Positions 17,737 through 25,247 of a DNA stretch of 41,777 nucleotides are shown here, one piece after another. The notes under the pieces were generated by a model, which saw only the letters and a program-made list of their open reading frames with translations, did no database searches and was not told the DNA's origin. Source of the stretch: CAYUQT01 sp964596165 (lineage in GTDB: Bacteria; Planctomycetota; Phycisphaerae; UBA1845; JAFGLZ01); contig CAZQTW010000056.1 of NCBI GenBank assembly GCA_964596165.1, forward strand, positions 1 through 41,777, in the 5' to 3' direction. A program made the position numbers and the translations under genes. Position 1 is the stretch's first letter. Each line of letters begins with the position of its first letter.

Positions 17737-18081
17737 CGACGGCGGATCATATCCGACATGAAGAAATCGTCCACATCTCTGAATTCCACGCAGGCCGACG
17801 TGACGGCCGATCAGGTGGCTGAGCAAGATGCCGCATAGGCAGCCCACTGCCCCCGGCACCAATGCCTAGTGAAGTACCATCGCGCCGTGAGACGCCTCGA
17901 AACCCGCACATGCCAACAGGAGCCCATCGGACAACGAAATCCCCAGAATGCCCAAGAACAGCAGCGAAAACAGGGCGAGGTAGCCGTAATCCCCGACTGC
18001 CCCATACCGATCGAGACGTGGCGCAAGAGTCCGCCCCCCGCGCCTCATAACCCCCATGCAGTCCGGCGCTTGTGTGCCCAA
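17737..18081 (-). pseudogene. DedA family membrane protein remnant
   Basis: On the minus strand, one frame reads YGYLALFSLLFLGILGI, then LLLACAGFEASHGAMVLH, an amber stop at 17866-17868, then GAVGCLCGILLSHLIGRHVG and GLRGIQRCGRFLHV in the same frame. This order matches the N-terminal half of DedA proteins (flippase-like undecaprenyl-phosphate carriers), where a typical stretch is GITxSYxIGRxxGL followed by YGRFLH. The C-terminal half of the family is missing: the frame instead runs straight into rsmH. A stop plus loss of the second half makes this a decayed gene. If the stop were a sequencing error it would still be half a protein. It overlaps the upstream region of the divergent dehydrogenase gene. 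Confidence 0.7.
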
Positions 18082-18139
18082 GATCCCTATGCTACATACC
18101 TGCGGCGGCGAAAAGGTTCAAGCGTTGGGAGGACCGTTC

Positions 18140-19171
18140 ATGCTGGCCGCTGTATTGAAGGACTTCAACACGTTGGTGCTCGAAGACGTCCCGACGCCCA
18201 CGCCTGGGCCGGACGAAGTGGTCGTCCGCGTCAAGGCATGCGGGATCTGCCAGACCGATTACAAGGCGGTCATCGGAAGGCGACGAAACGTCGACTTCCC
18301 CGCCATACTCGGTCACGAGCCGGCGGGTGTCGTGGCGGCAGTCGGTAGCGGCGTCGAGCCATTCCGAGAGGGCGACGAGGTCATCGTGGCCCCAAGCGGC
18401 TTCTGCGGTTGGTGCCGCTTCTGTCGAACGGGGCTGCACCACTACTGCACCTCAGCCTTCACCACCGGCGGCGACGGACCCAAGGACACCTGGCCCGGGG
18501 CGTTCGCCGAGTATTTCAAGACGCGATGGACCAGCGTCTACCACAAGCCGCCGCAGATCGGCTGGGAATCGGCCGCGATGACCGAACCGCTGGCGGGCGC
18601 CTGGAAGGGACTGATCCGGTACTCGCAGATGACCGTCGGGGAGGATGTGGTCGTCATCGGCGTCGGCAGCATCGGCTTGTTGGTGGTCATGTTGGCCTCG
18701 GCGGCCGGCGCCGGCACCGTGATCGCCGTCGACGTAAGCGACTATGCCCTCACGTCCGCCGCAACGCTCGGTGCAACGCACACGATCAATGCAAAAAACC
18801 GTGATCCCCGTGAAGCCGTCTACGACATCCTCCCGGAAGGACCCGACGTCGTCCTGGAGGCCGCCGGTTCGCCCGAAGCCGTCACACTCATGTTCGACCT
18901 TCGCCGGCGCGGCACCCGCGTCAATCTGTTCGGCATCACGACACACGAGACCGTCGGATTCGACGGCGGCCAAACCCACTTCCTGGAAACTCGGATGGAC
19001 GCCAGCTTCGGTGTTACACCGATGGCCATGACACAGTCCATCCGCCTCCAGTCCCGCAAGCGAGTCGACCCGTCCAAGATCGTCACGCACCGATTCGCGC
19101 TCAAGGACATCCATGCGGCCATGGAACAAATGTCGAAACCGGACAGGAACAAGGTCATGATCTTGCCTTGA
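18140..19171 (+). CDS. Zinc-dependent alcohol dehydrogenase (MDR family)
   Basis: A 343-residue cytoplasmic medium-chain dehydrogenase. Catalytic zinc ligands are C34 (ACGICQTD), H59-E60 (GHEPAG) and E149 (TEPLAG). The structural zinc site is complete, C89, C92, C95 and C103 in the canonical C-x2-C-x2-C-x7-C spacing. The nucleotide-binding turn GVGSIG is at 174-179. ATG 18140 is chosen because GGGAGGA lies six bases upstream. It resembles sorbitol or threonine dehydrogenase-like members that oxidise a polyol or sugar alcohol with NAD, but substrate cannot be fixed. It faces away from the DedA remnant and is the only clear soluble redox enzyme in this part, possibly handling sugars released by the exported hydrolases. 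Confidence 0.92.
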   Translation: MLAAVLKDFNTLVLEDVPTPTPGPDEVVVRVKACGICQTDYKAVIGRRRNVDFPAILGHEPAGVVAAVGSGVEPFREGDEVIVAPSGFCGWCRFCRTGLHHYCTSAFTTGGDGPKDTWPGAFAEYFKTRWTSVYHKPPQIGWESAAMTEPLAGAWKGLIRYSQMTVGEDVVVIGVGSIGLLVVMLASAAGAGTVIAVDVSDYALTSAATLGATHTINAKNRDPREAVYDILPEGPDVVLEAAGSPEAVTLMFDLRRRGTRVNLFGITTHETVGFDGGQTHFLETRMDASFGVTPMAMTQSIRLQSRKRVDPSKIVTHRFALKDIHAAMEQMSKPDRNKVMILP

Positions 19172-19311
19172 ACCCCGGACGCCGGATCGGATTGACCGAC
19201 CGGCCTCTCAGACTTCCGATTTAGGTTCTGAGATTGGAGATCCGACGGCGGAGACAGCGATCCGGACGCCGAGTTGAATGAGAATGAAGGTGTTTCGCGG
19301 ACCCCCGAACC

Positions 19312-20031
19312 GTGTACTCCAGGTTTCGACAATACGTGAGTCTACGTCGTCAACATCGTCGGATTCTTCCCTCCGGGTGGCGGCGCCGACCGCTGTGGGC
19401 CGTCCTTGTGCCGGCGCTCGTCGTTGCGGGACTGCTGCTGCGCCGGCACAACGCGTCCCCTGTCGCCGGCGACGACATGGATCGTTACCACGGCCGGACG
19501 TTTCGCGTCGTCAGGGTGGTGGACGGCGACACGCTTGATCTCGAAACGCCCGATGTAAATCGCGACCACACGCGCGTCCGCCTGTGGGGCGTCGACACAC
19601 CCGAAGTGTCCGCAAGCGGCCGGGATGCGATGTTCTACGGCCGCGAGGCATTTGAGTTCGCCAGGGCTTCGCTATCAGGGCGCGACGTCACGCTTCTGCT
19701 CATCCGAGGAAAGACACGCGACCGTTACGGTCGGCTCTTGGCCTACCTGAGGCTGCCCGGTGATGAGCAGACATTCAACGAGCGCCTGGTCGAAGAGGGT
19801 TATGCTTACGCCGACGGGCGATTCGACCATCCATACAAGGAACGCTTTCTGAAGACGGAACACAAGGCTCGAAAACAGCGTCGGGGACTCTGGGCCTCCG
19901 TTCGGCCCGATCAGATGCCGAAGTGGCGTCAACGACGTGAACGCGGCGACCCGAGTGACGCGACGGCGCCCCGTCGGGCGGCAAAGACGCCTGAACCGGC
20001 CGCGCCGTCGGAGAACGACGCGGAGGAATGA
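19312..20031 (+). CDS. Membrane-anchored thermonuclease (SNase)
   Basis: A 239-residue protein with an arginine-rich N-terminus, one membrane helix at about 29-43 and an outside SNase domain at about 60-200. The calcium and catalytic residues look complete: VDGDT (70-74), R90, D95 and E98 in VRLWGVDTPE, and R141 in DRYGRLLAY. It should cut DNA or RNA outside the cytoplasm and may serve in nucleotide scavenging. The C-terminal 35 residues are charged and disordered. GTG at 19312 has no obvious Shine-Dalgarno; a GTG at 19336 is an alternative. The 140 bases upstream contain imperfect direct repeats of CCGGACGCCG. Confidence 0.92.
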   Translation: MYSRFRQYVSLRRQHRRILPSGWRRRPLWAVLVPALVVAGLLLRRHNASPVAGDDMDRYHGRTFRVVRVVDGDTLDLETPDVNRDHTRVRLWGVDTPEVSASGRDAMFYGREAFEFARASLSGRDVTLLLIRGKTRDRYGRLLAYLRLPGDEQTFNERLVEEGYAYADGRFDHPYKERFLKTEHKARKQRRGLWASVRPDQMPKWRQRRERGDPSDATAPRRAAKTPEPAAPSENDAEE

Positions 20032-20138
20032 TCGATCGTAATACGGCAACCGGGCGGAGCAGATTCGGCAAGCGACCTGGTGCGGCCTTCGGTCGGTGGG
20101 TTCCGTATGAAGCACCGGCGCGGAATCGTTAGGCGAAC

Positions 20139-20169
20139 CAGAGCCGCGTCGAGGAGGCGAAGAGCCAAC
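20139..20169 (+). repeat. Possible dispersed intergenic repeat, copy 1
   Basis: CAGAGCCGCGT, then a purine-rich GAGGAGGCGA stretch, then GAGCCAAC. The same three blocks in the same order recur at 29145-29184 with a longer last spacer. Both copies are intergenic and lie downstream of plus-strand genes. Confidence 0.4.
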
Positions 20170-20234
20170 CGGCGCTATAGAGCCTCTGTAACGGTTTCTG
20201 TCCGGGAGAGAGGAGTACCCGCCTGGGGCTCGCA

Positions 20235-20552
20235 TCACTGGGCGCGGACACGGGCCATCAGGCCGGCGATTTCTTCAAGGCAGACCTGAGCTTGTTGAAG
20301 GGCCTCGGCCTTGCAGGCACTCTCCAACAAAGCCGCTTTCTCACTCAGAATTGCGAAGCCGTGACTGCCGCCGCTTCCCTTGAGCTGGTGGGCCAACTGC
20401 TGCAATTGCTGCAAGTCCGAATGTTCGAGCGCCTCGCGCATCGCCGCCAGCCGTTCGGGAAGCATGTCCACATACATCTGGACCAGTTCGAGCATGTCGG
20501 CGTCGTCACTGAGCGACGAGACAATGGGCCTATTGGCGGCTTCCGACGGCAT
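20235..20552 (-). CDS. HPt domain phosphotransfer protein
   Basis: A 105-residue, all-helical protein that is nearly all one histidine phosphotransfer domain. The phospho-accepting histidine is H55 in LAHQLKGSGGSHGF, and the lysine and glycines after it are conserved in the family. Such proteins carry phosphate between hybrid histidine kinases and response regulators. ATG 20552 follows GGGAGG by ten bases; a TTG at 20594 would overlap the upstream gene. It begins 25 bases after the stop of the sugar-phosphate transferase on the same strand, so the two are almost surely cotranscribed. No kinase or response regulator is in the window, so its partners lie elsewhere. Confidence 0.88.
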   Translation of the reverse strand: MPSEAANRPIVSSLSDDADMLELVQMYVDMLPERLAAMREALEHSDLQQLQQLAHQLKGSGGSHGFAILSEKAALLESACKAEALQQAQVCLEEIAGLMARVRAQ

Positions 20553-20577
20553 GTCCGTGCTGCCTCCCAAGGCGGGA

Positions 20578-22065
20578 TCACCAGCCTCCCTCAAAGAACT
20601 TGCCGAACGTCCGGAACATGATCACAAGGTCCAGTTCCGGACTCATGTGCTTGACGTAGTAAAGATCGAGTTGGAGCTTCTTGCGCGCATCCTCGACGCT
20701 GGCCCCATAGTGATAGTTGATCTGCGCCCAACCCGTCAGCCCCGGCTTGATCAACAGGCGTTCGCGATAGAAGGGAATCTCCCGCGTCAGGTGCTCGACG
20801 AATTCCGGACGCTCCGGCCGCGGCCCCACCAACGACATGTGACCCAACAGGATGTTCCAGAGCTGCGGCAATTCGTCGAACCGACTTCGTCGCAAGAAGC
20901 GTCCGATCAGGCCCGCGCGAGGATCGTCCTGCAACGCCCACGTCGGCGTCCCGTCCGGTTCGGCGTCACAGGGCATGGTGCGAAACTTGTAGAGCGTGAA
21001 GATCTCCCCGTTTTGCCCGACCCGCTTCTGGGAGTAGAAGACCGGTCCTCGACTGTTCAGCTTGACCAGGAGGGCGATCAGCGGCCAGAGAGGCAAAGAC
21101 ACGACAAGGCCGACGACGGCGGTCACCACGTCGACAATCCGCTTCAGCGCGGCGGCCTCTTCTCGATGGCTCGACAGGTCGGCAAAGAGGAACCACTCGG
21201 GACCGATGTGGTGCACCGGCACCTCACCGAAAGCCTTTTCGCAAAAGGTCACCTCGTTCGTCACGCGACAGCCCAACCGAAGGCAAGTCAGTGCGGCCTC
21301 CGCCACGTCGGGATGGTGTGCCAGACGACTGCTGATGATCACCTCGTGAACAGGGTATTGACGGCAGATCGTCTCTATCTGTTCGACGGTCCCCAGAATG
21401 CGGTGACCTTGCCGCAGGCGTCCGACCAAGTCGGGATCCGTCTCGACGAAACCCACAATGCGATAGCCGCGCATGAGTCCGCGATCGAGGGCCTTCACCG
21501 CGAGTTGCTCGGCCGGACCGGTCCCCACGACCAACAAACCCCTGGGAAACTTCAGCAATGACCAGTAGGCGAGAAAACGAACCGCCGGCCCGAGGATCAG
21601 AAACGTGGCGACCCCCCCTGCCGCCACGCGTCTGCTCAGGCCGGCGTACAGGACGACGTGAACCACCACGTACATCAGACCGGTCGCCAATGCGATCGTC
21701 ATAAGCCCGCGCGCCACGATCCGGGAACGATGCAGCAGCGTCTCTTGTTCGTACCATCCAAAGATCATGCCGCTGGCGATCAGCGAGATGGAGAAGGTCA
21801 GTTCGACCAGGGCCGGATGTTGCCCCTCGACCCAAGGCCACCACACCAGCAGACGGATACCCAACGCAATCCCCACCCAAAGGCAGGCAAGGTCCAGGGC
21901 AATCCATGCCGGTTTGGGCATGGCCCAGAGCAGCCGGCCGACCAGCGCCCAGATGCGGCTGCGACCCTCCCGGGCAGCACCGGCATCCCTGACGTCGACG
22001 GCCCCAAACGAGCCGACTCGTGCTGCAATGGCCGGCTCAGTGATCACCCATCCTTCAGCGCTCAC
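20578..22065 (-). CDS. Polyprenyl glycosylphosphotransferase (WbaP/CpsE-like)
   Basis: A protein of about 495 residues that starts exopolysaccharide repeat units by moving a sugar-1-phosphate from a nucleotide sugar to undecaprenyl phosphate. Four membrane helices at about 50-170 precede a Rossmann-like CoA_binding_3 region (FPRGLLVVGTGPAEQ, 173-187). The catalytic domain spans about 305-495 with KRIVDVV, the acidic pair D397-E398 in FDELPQLWNIL, SLVGPRPERPEF (411-422) and LLIKPGLTGWAQINY (437-451). GTG 22065 is selected for a GAGGT five bases upstream and the usual family length; ATG 22212 is an alternative longer start. The HPt gene follows directly. It is divergent from the lipoprotein/VanZ pair. 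Confidence 0.9.
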   Translation of the reverse strand: MSAEGWVITEPAIAARVGSFGAVDVRDAGAAREGRSRIWALVGRLLWAMPKPAWIALDLACLWVGIALGIRLLVWWPWVEGQHPALVELTFSISLIASGMIFGWYEQETLLHRSRIVARGLMTIALATGLMYVVVHVVLYAGLSRRVAAGGVATFLILGPAVRFLAYWSLLKFPRGLLVVGTGPAEQLAVKALDRGLMRGYRIVGFVETDPDLVGRLRQGHRILGTVEQIETICRQYPVHEVIISSRLAHHPDVAEAALTCLRLGCRVTNEVTFCEKAFGEVPVHHIGPEWFLFADLSSHREEAAALKRIVDVVTAVVGLVVSLPLWPLIALLVKLNSRGPVFYSQKRVGQNGEIFTLYKFRTMPCDAEPDGTPTWALQDDPRAGLIGRFLRRSRFDELPQLWNILLGHMSLVGPRPERPEFVEHLTREIPFYRERLLIKPGLTGWAQINYHYGASVEDARKKLQLDLYYVKHMSPELDLVIMFRTFGKFFEGGW

Positions 22066-22373
22066 GGAAGACCTCAATCTTGATGCCGGTGCATGAATCG
22101 GCACGCCGATCAGGTCACATAAGTAGCTCTTGGAAAGACCCCAGGCCGAGATCGTGTGAGGCGGCCGAACCATCCAGGACGCGTCGGCACCCACCCCTTC
22201 GACAGGTGTCATTATCGGACTTGCACGGCGTCTTCCGGCTCTTTCCGCTTGTTTTTCGGGCCTCGATGCGCCCGTCCTTCCTCCCGTATCACTTTCTGCT
22301 GACGCCGCGCGCCCCACGGACCGATAAGATGGGTGAATCATTCGCCGTCCGGTTTATCAGACAGGGACCAACG
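22066..22373. other. Divergent promoter region
   Basis: This 308-base gap lies between the start of the glycosylphosphotransferase (minus) and the lipoprotein gene (plus). Frames are partly open on both strands but show no domain or signal peptide. It must carry promoters for both directions; I could not identify convincing -35/-10 boxes or operators. Confidence 0.5.
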
Positions 22374-23156
22374 ATGTACGCAAGCAAATCATCCGCCTAT
22401 CGGGCAATGAGTCGGTGGCCGATGGGACTCGTCGTCGCCGTCTGTATCGGGTGCGCCTCCGATGGAACCCATCGACGTGAGGTGCGACAAATCGAACCGA
22501 CCACGCTGGCGGCTGACTGGTCCGAAACCGCTCCAAACACCTACACAATCCACCAGAAGGAAAAGACCCTGGGACGTTTCCCATGCAGCTTGGCCATCGT
22601 GCGCGTCACCAGCCTCCCACCCGTCCCCGACCAACCGTCCACGGGACAGGCGCTGTCGCTCGATCTGTTGAAGGACATCGAGGGCGTGCCTTGGGTCGAG
22701 CTCTTCGACAACTTCCCCGCCGTCTCCGGCGTATACGTCTTGGGTCGCCCCGCCGTGGTCTTCACCGACGTACCGCTATCCGAACTCATCACCGCCGCTC
22801 GCCGCCATAATGCCACGCTTTGTCTGGTGTACGGACATGACAACTTGGCCGGAGGGCTTGTTCGGATGGTGGGCGCCCTATACGACTGCGAGAGCGGTTC
22901 GCTCGTCGCCACGATCGGCGCTCAAGTCGAACCCATACCGGCCCTGCCTCGTCCGCGGGACAGGGTCAGGGCGGACAAGCGCCACGTCGACCCCGAGTGC
23001 CTAACAGCCGCCCGATTCCAGGAACTGGTCTTGCGGTGCATCGACGAGCTAAAGAAGAACGATCTGCCGATACCGACGACCCAACCCAATCCCTGGGACC
23101 GCCCTGGGGTGTTTCCGATGGTGAGCCCATGGAGCGCCCCCATACCCGCTTGGTGA
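22374..23156 (+). CDS. Uncharacterised lipoprotein
   Basis: A 260-residue protein with a lipoprotein-type signal ending in CIGC (Cys27), so probably anchored in the outer membrane. The mature part alternates short strands and helices (LAIVRVTSLPP, DLLKDIEGVPWVELFDNF, DVPLSELITAARRHNATLCLVYGHDN) and ends in a proline-rich tail. The central piece looks like a small periplasmic domain that reports a family of outer-membrane lipoproteins, but I do not recognise a named family. It ends seven bases before the VanZ-repeat gene, so the two are likely cotranscribed. No strong Shine-Dalgarno is visible; the start was set by the signal peptide. Confidence 0.7.
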   Translation: MYASKSSAYRAMSRWPMGLVVAVCIGCASDGTHRREVRQIEPTTLAADWSETAPNTYTIHQKEKTLGRFPCSLAIVRVTSLPPVPDQPSTGQALSLDLLKDIEGVPWVELFDNFPAVSGVYVLGRPAVVFTDVPLSELITAARRHNATLCLVYGHDNLAGGLVRMVGALYDCESGSLVATIGAQVEPIPALPRPRDRVRADKRHVDPECLTAARFQELVLRCIDELKKNDLPIPTTQPNPWDRPGVFPMVSPWSAPIPAW

Positions 23157-23163
23157 AACGGTC

Positions 23164-24897
23164 TTGGCCGAGACAGCGCCCCATCCCGGTCCTCATTCAC
23201 CGGTTCCGTACTCGCCAGGCGGACCCATCTCCCGCAACGGACTCATCAACTACGTCCACCGAAACGGCCTTGAGGTCTTCGTCGTACTGTACCTTCTTCT
23301 CCTGCTCTATTGCACGTTTGTGCCGTTCGGACGGCTCGACACGCACCCCGCTGAGGCGGCGCCGGTCGCATGGCTTACCCTATCCAACGTGACGTTTCAC
23401 TCGGAGGGCCTAAGGGACATCCTGCCGAACATCCTCTTGTATGTGCCGCTCGGGACCGGCCTGTACCTGACGGCCCGGCGCCGCTCCTGGCCTCGAATCC
23501 TGGCCCTCATCGCGGCCGCGTCTCTCAGCGCGCTGATCAGCATTGCCGCCGAATGGTCCCAGCAGTTCGCGCCGCCCCGCGTGGCGTCGTGGGTCGACGT
23601 GGCGAGCAACACCGTCGGAGGTTGGGTTGGGGCGTTGATGGGGCGAATGTGCAGACGTTTGTGGAATCTCATGGTGGGATACTTCCGTCGCGAACTCCGG
23701 CGGACGCCGCTCACCGCCGTCGCGCGAGCTTACGTCGCCCTCCTGATCGTGACCGGCGTCATCCCGCTCGATTTCACATTTGATGCCTCTCGAATCGGCC
23801 AGGCCGCAAAGAACGCGCAACTCGTGCCGTTTGGTCAACTCGGCCGGTGGGACCGACAGACCCGGAAAGCACTGGCCACGGACGACAGGCCGGCGTGGAC
23901 CTCCACGCGTCGGGAGCGGATCGACTTCTGGCTCGACCAGACGGCGGAAGCGGCCGCCTTTGGTCTGCTGGGACTCCTCATGGGAATGGCGTTTATTCGC
24001 GAACACGCCGCCGGTCGCTTCGGCAGTTGCGCCTTCGCGTCGCTGAAGGCACTTCAATGGGCGTCGCTCTTGTCCGTCCTGCAATTCTTCGTTCTGTCGC
24101 GCGGCTTCGACACCACCGATATCCTCGTGCGGACAACCGCCGCCTGCGCCGGCGCGCTCGTCGCATCAGCCACGACCGGCCGGCGCGGCGACTCATTCCG
24201 TCCTGCTCCCCGGCATCTGACGCGCATGGACCGCAACACCGCCGCCCTGCTGACGCTGTGTATCGTCGCCTACATCCTCTGCAGAGACTGCTCGCCGTTC
24301 GCCCTGAAACCCGAGGGACCGCCGGCACACGAATCGTGGAGAGAGATCGGCCTCATCCCATTCGCCGGCTACTTCCTCCCGCGGATCTCGACGGCCGCGG
24401 ACGACATCCTCTACAAGTTCCTGCGATTTGCGGTCTTCGGCGCCGCGGCCGCATTGGCCTTCGGACTCCATTCACGACACGGCTCGTACCATCGCCTGGC
24501 AATGCGAATCGCGGCCGGGGGCGCCCTCCTGTCGCTCGTCGCGGAGATCGCCCAGATCATGATTCCGACTCGGTACACCGACCTGACGCACATCCTGTTG
24601 GCGGCATCCGGCAGCTATTTCGGCGCGATCGCCGCGCGATGGGCCAGGGACTACTACCGAGCCGTCCGATACGGCATGACGGCGGTTGAGGCAGCACAAC
24701 CCGTCGCCGCCTCACCTGAGTCGAAGGCGGCGGTTCTGAACGCGGATATCCCGGCTCCAGGACCGGACGCACCCGTGGAGCCCGCCGCCCATGAACGGGC
24801 CTCGATAACGACCGTCGATCCATCCCCTCCGTCCAAAGACCCGGTTGAACCCCTCACAGAAGTTCTCAAGACCAAAGCGCCATCGGACAAGGCCTAA
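23164..24897 (+). CDS. Membrane protein with three VanZ-like modules
   Basis: A 577-residue polytopic protein. Module 1 (about 36-160) is a canonical VanZ-like domain: RDILPNILLYVPLG (84-97), AAEWSQ (128-133) and DVASNTVGGWVG (145-156). Module 2 (about 190-335) keeps the layout LVPFGQL, AAAFGLLG and DTTDILVRTTAACAG but has lost the Glu-Trp-Gln. Module 3 (about 365-490) again has LIPFAGYF, DDILYKFLRFAVFG, AEIAQ (460-464) and DLTHILLAASGSYFG. VanZ itself gives teicoplanin resistance by an unknown mechanism; VanZ-like proteins are often next to exopolysaccharide genes. The last 75 residues are soluble and proline-rich. The start is TTG 23164, with no good ribosome site. It is directly behind the lipoprotein gene. 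Confidence 0.85.
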   Translation: MAETAPHPGPHSPVPYSPGGPISRNGLINYVHRNGLEVFVVLYLLLLLYCTFVPFGRLDTHPAEAAPVAWLTLSNVTFHSEGLRDILPNILLYVPLGTGLYLTARRRSWPRILALIAAASLSALISIAAEWSQQFAPPRVASWVDVASNTVGGWVGALMGRMCRRLWNLMVGYFRRELRRTPLTAVARAYVALLIVTGVIPLDFTFDASRIGQAAKNAQLVPFGQLGRWDRQTRKALATDDRPAWTSTRRERIDFWLDQTAEAAAFGLLGLLMGMAFIREHAAGRFGSCAFASLKALQWASLLSVLQFFVLSRGFDTTDILVRTTAACAGALVASATTGRRGDSFRPAPRHLTRMDRNTAALLTLCIVAYILCRDCSPFALKPEGPPAHESWREIGLIPFAGYFLPRISTAADDILYKFLRFAVFGAAAALAFGLHSRHGSYHRLAMRIAAGGALLSLVAEIAQIMIPTRYTDLTHILLAASGSYFGAIAARWARDYYRAVRYGMTAVEAAQPVAASPESKAAVLNADIPAPGPDAPVEPAAHERASITTVDPSPPSKDPVEPLTEVLKTKAPSDKA

Positions 24898-24974
24898 ACC
24901 CATCCCGCTTGCTGTTTCTCCGATCACGTTCTCGGTATCATCGCACCCCCCCGTACCTCCGAGGTGCATGATCG

Positions 24975-25127
24975 ATGACCCCACGCACAAGCCAGATAGA
25001 ACCCCCGCCGCGCAGCGGAACGGGAGAGGTGGCGATCATTCTGGCCGTCGTGGCGCTCCAGACCGGCCTCCTGGTCGTTGCGGTCATCTTCACGGTGCTG
25101 GTCCGATTCGTGGGCGGTTCCACCTAG
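24975..25127 (+). CDS. Small single-helix membrane protein (50 residues)
   Basis: A short frame of 50 codons: a polar N-terminus (about 18 residues, rich in Pro and Arg) followed by one hydrophobic helix, VAIILAVVALQTGLLVVAVI and onward to about residue 43, then RFVGGST and a TAG stop. ATG 24975 is preceded by GAGGTG eight bases upstream. The neighbouring ATG at 24968 belongs to a different frame. It sits 78 bases after the VanZ-repeat gene and 120 bases before the toroid/DUF4159 gene, on the same strand. No family is recognised; the ribosome site and clean helix are the only evidence. Confidence 0.55.
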   Translation: MTPRTSQIEPPPRSGTGEVAIILAVVALQTGLLVVAVIFTVLVRFVGGST

Positions 25128-25247
25128 ACTCGCGCTGCGAAACGAAACCGTTGCCGGGTGAGCCATGGGCTCTTATGATTGTGTCCCGGGGACACCGGGC
25201 CAAAGCCCTTCGATTTCTGTGCCTCTCAGCCGAAGGTCTGTGGAGTG

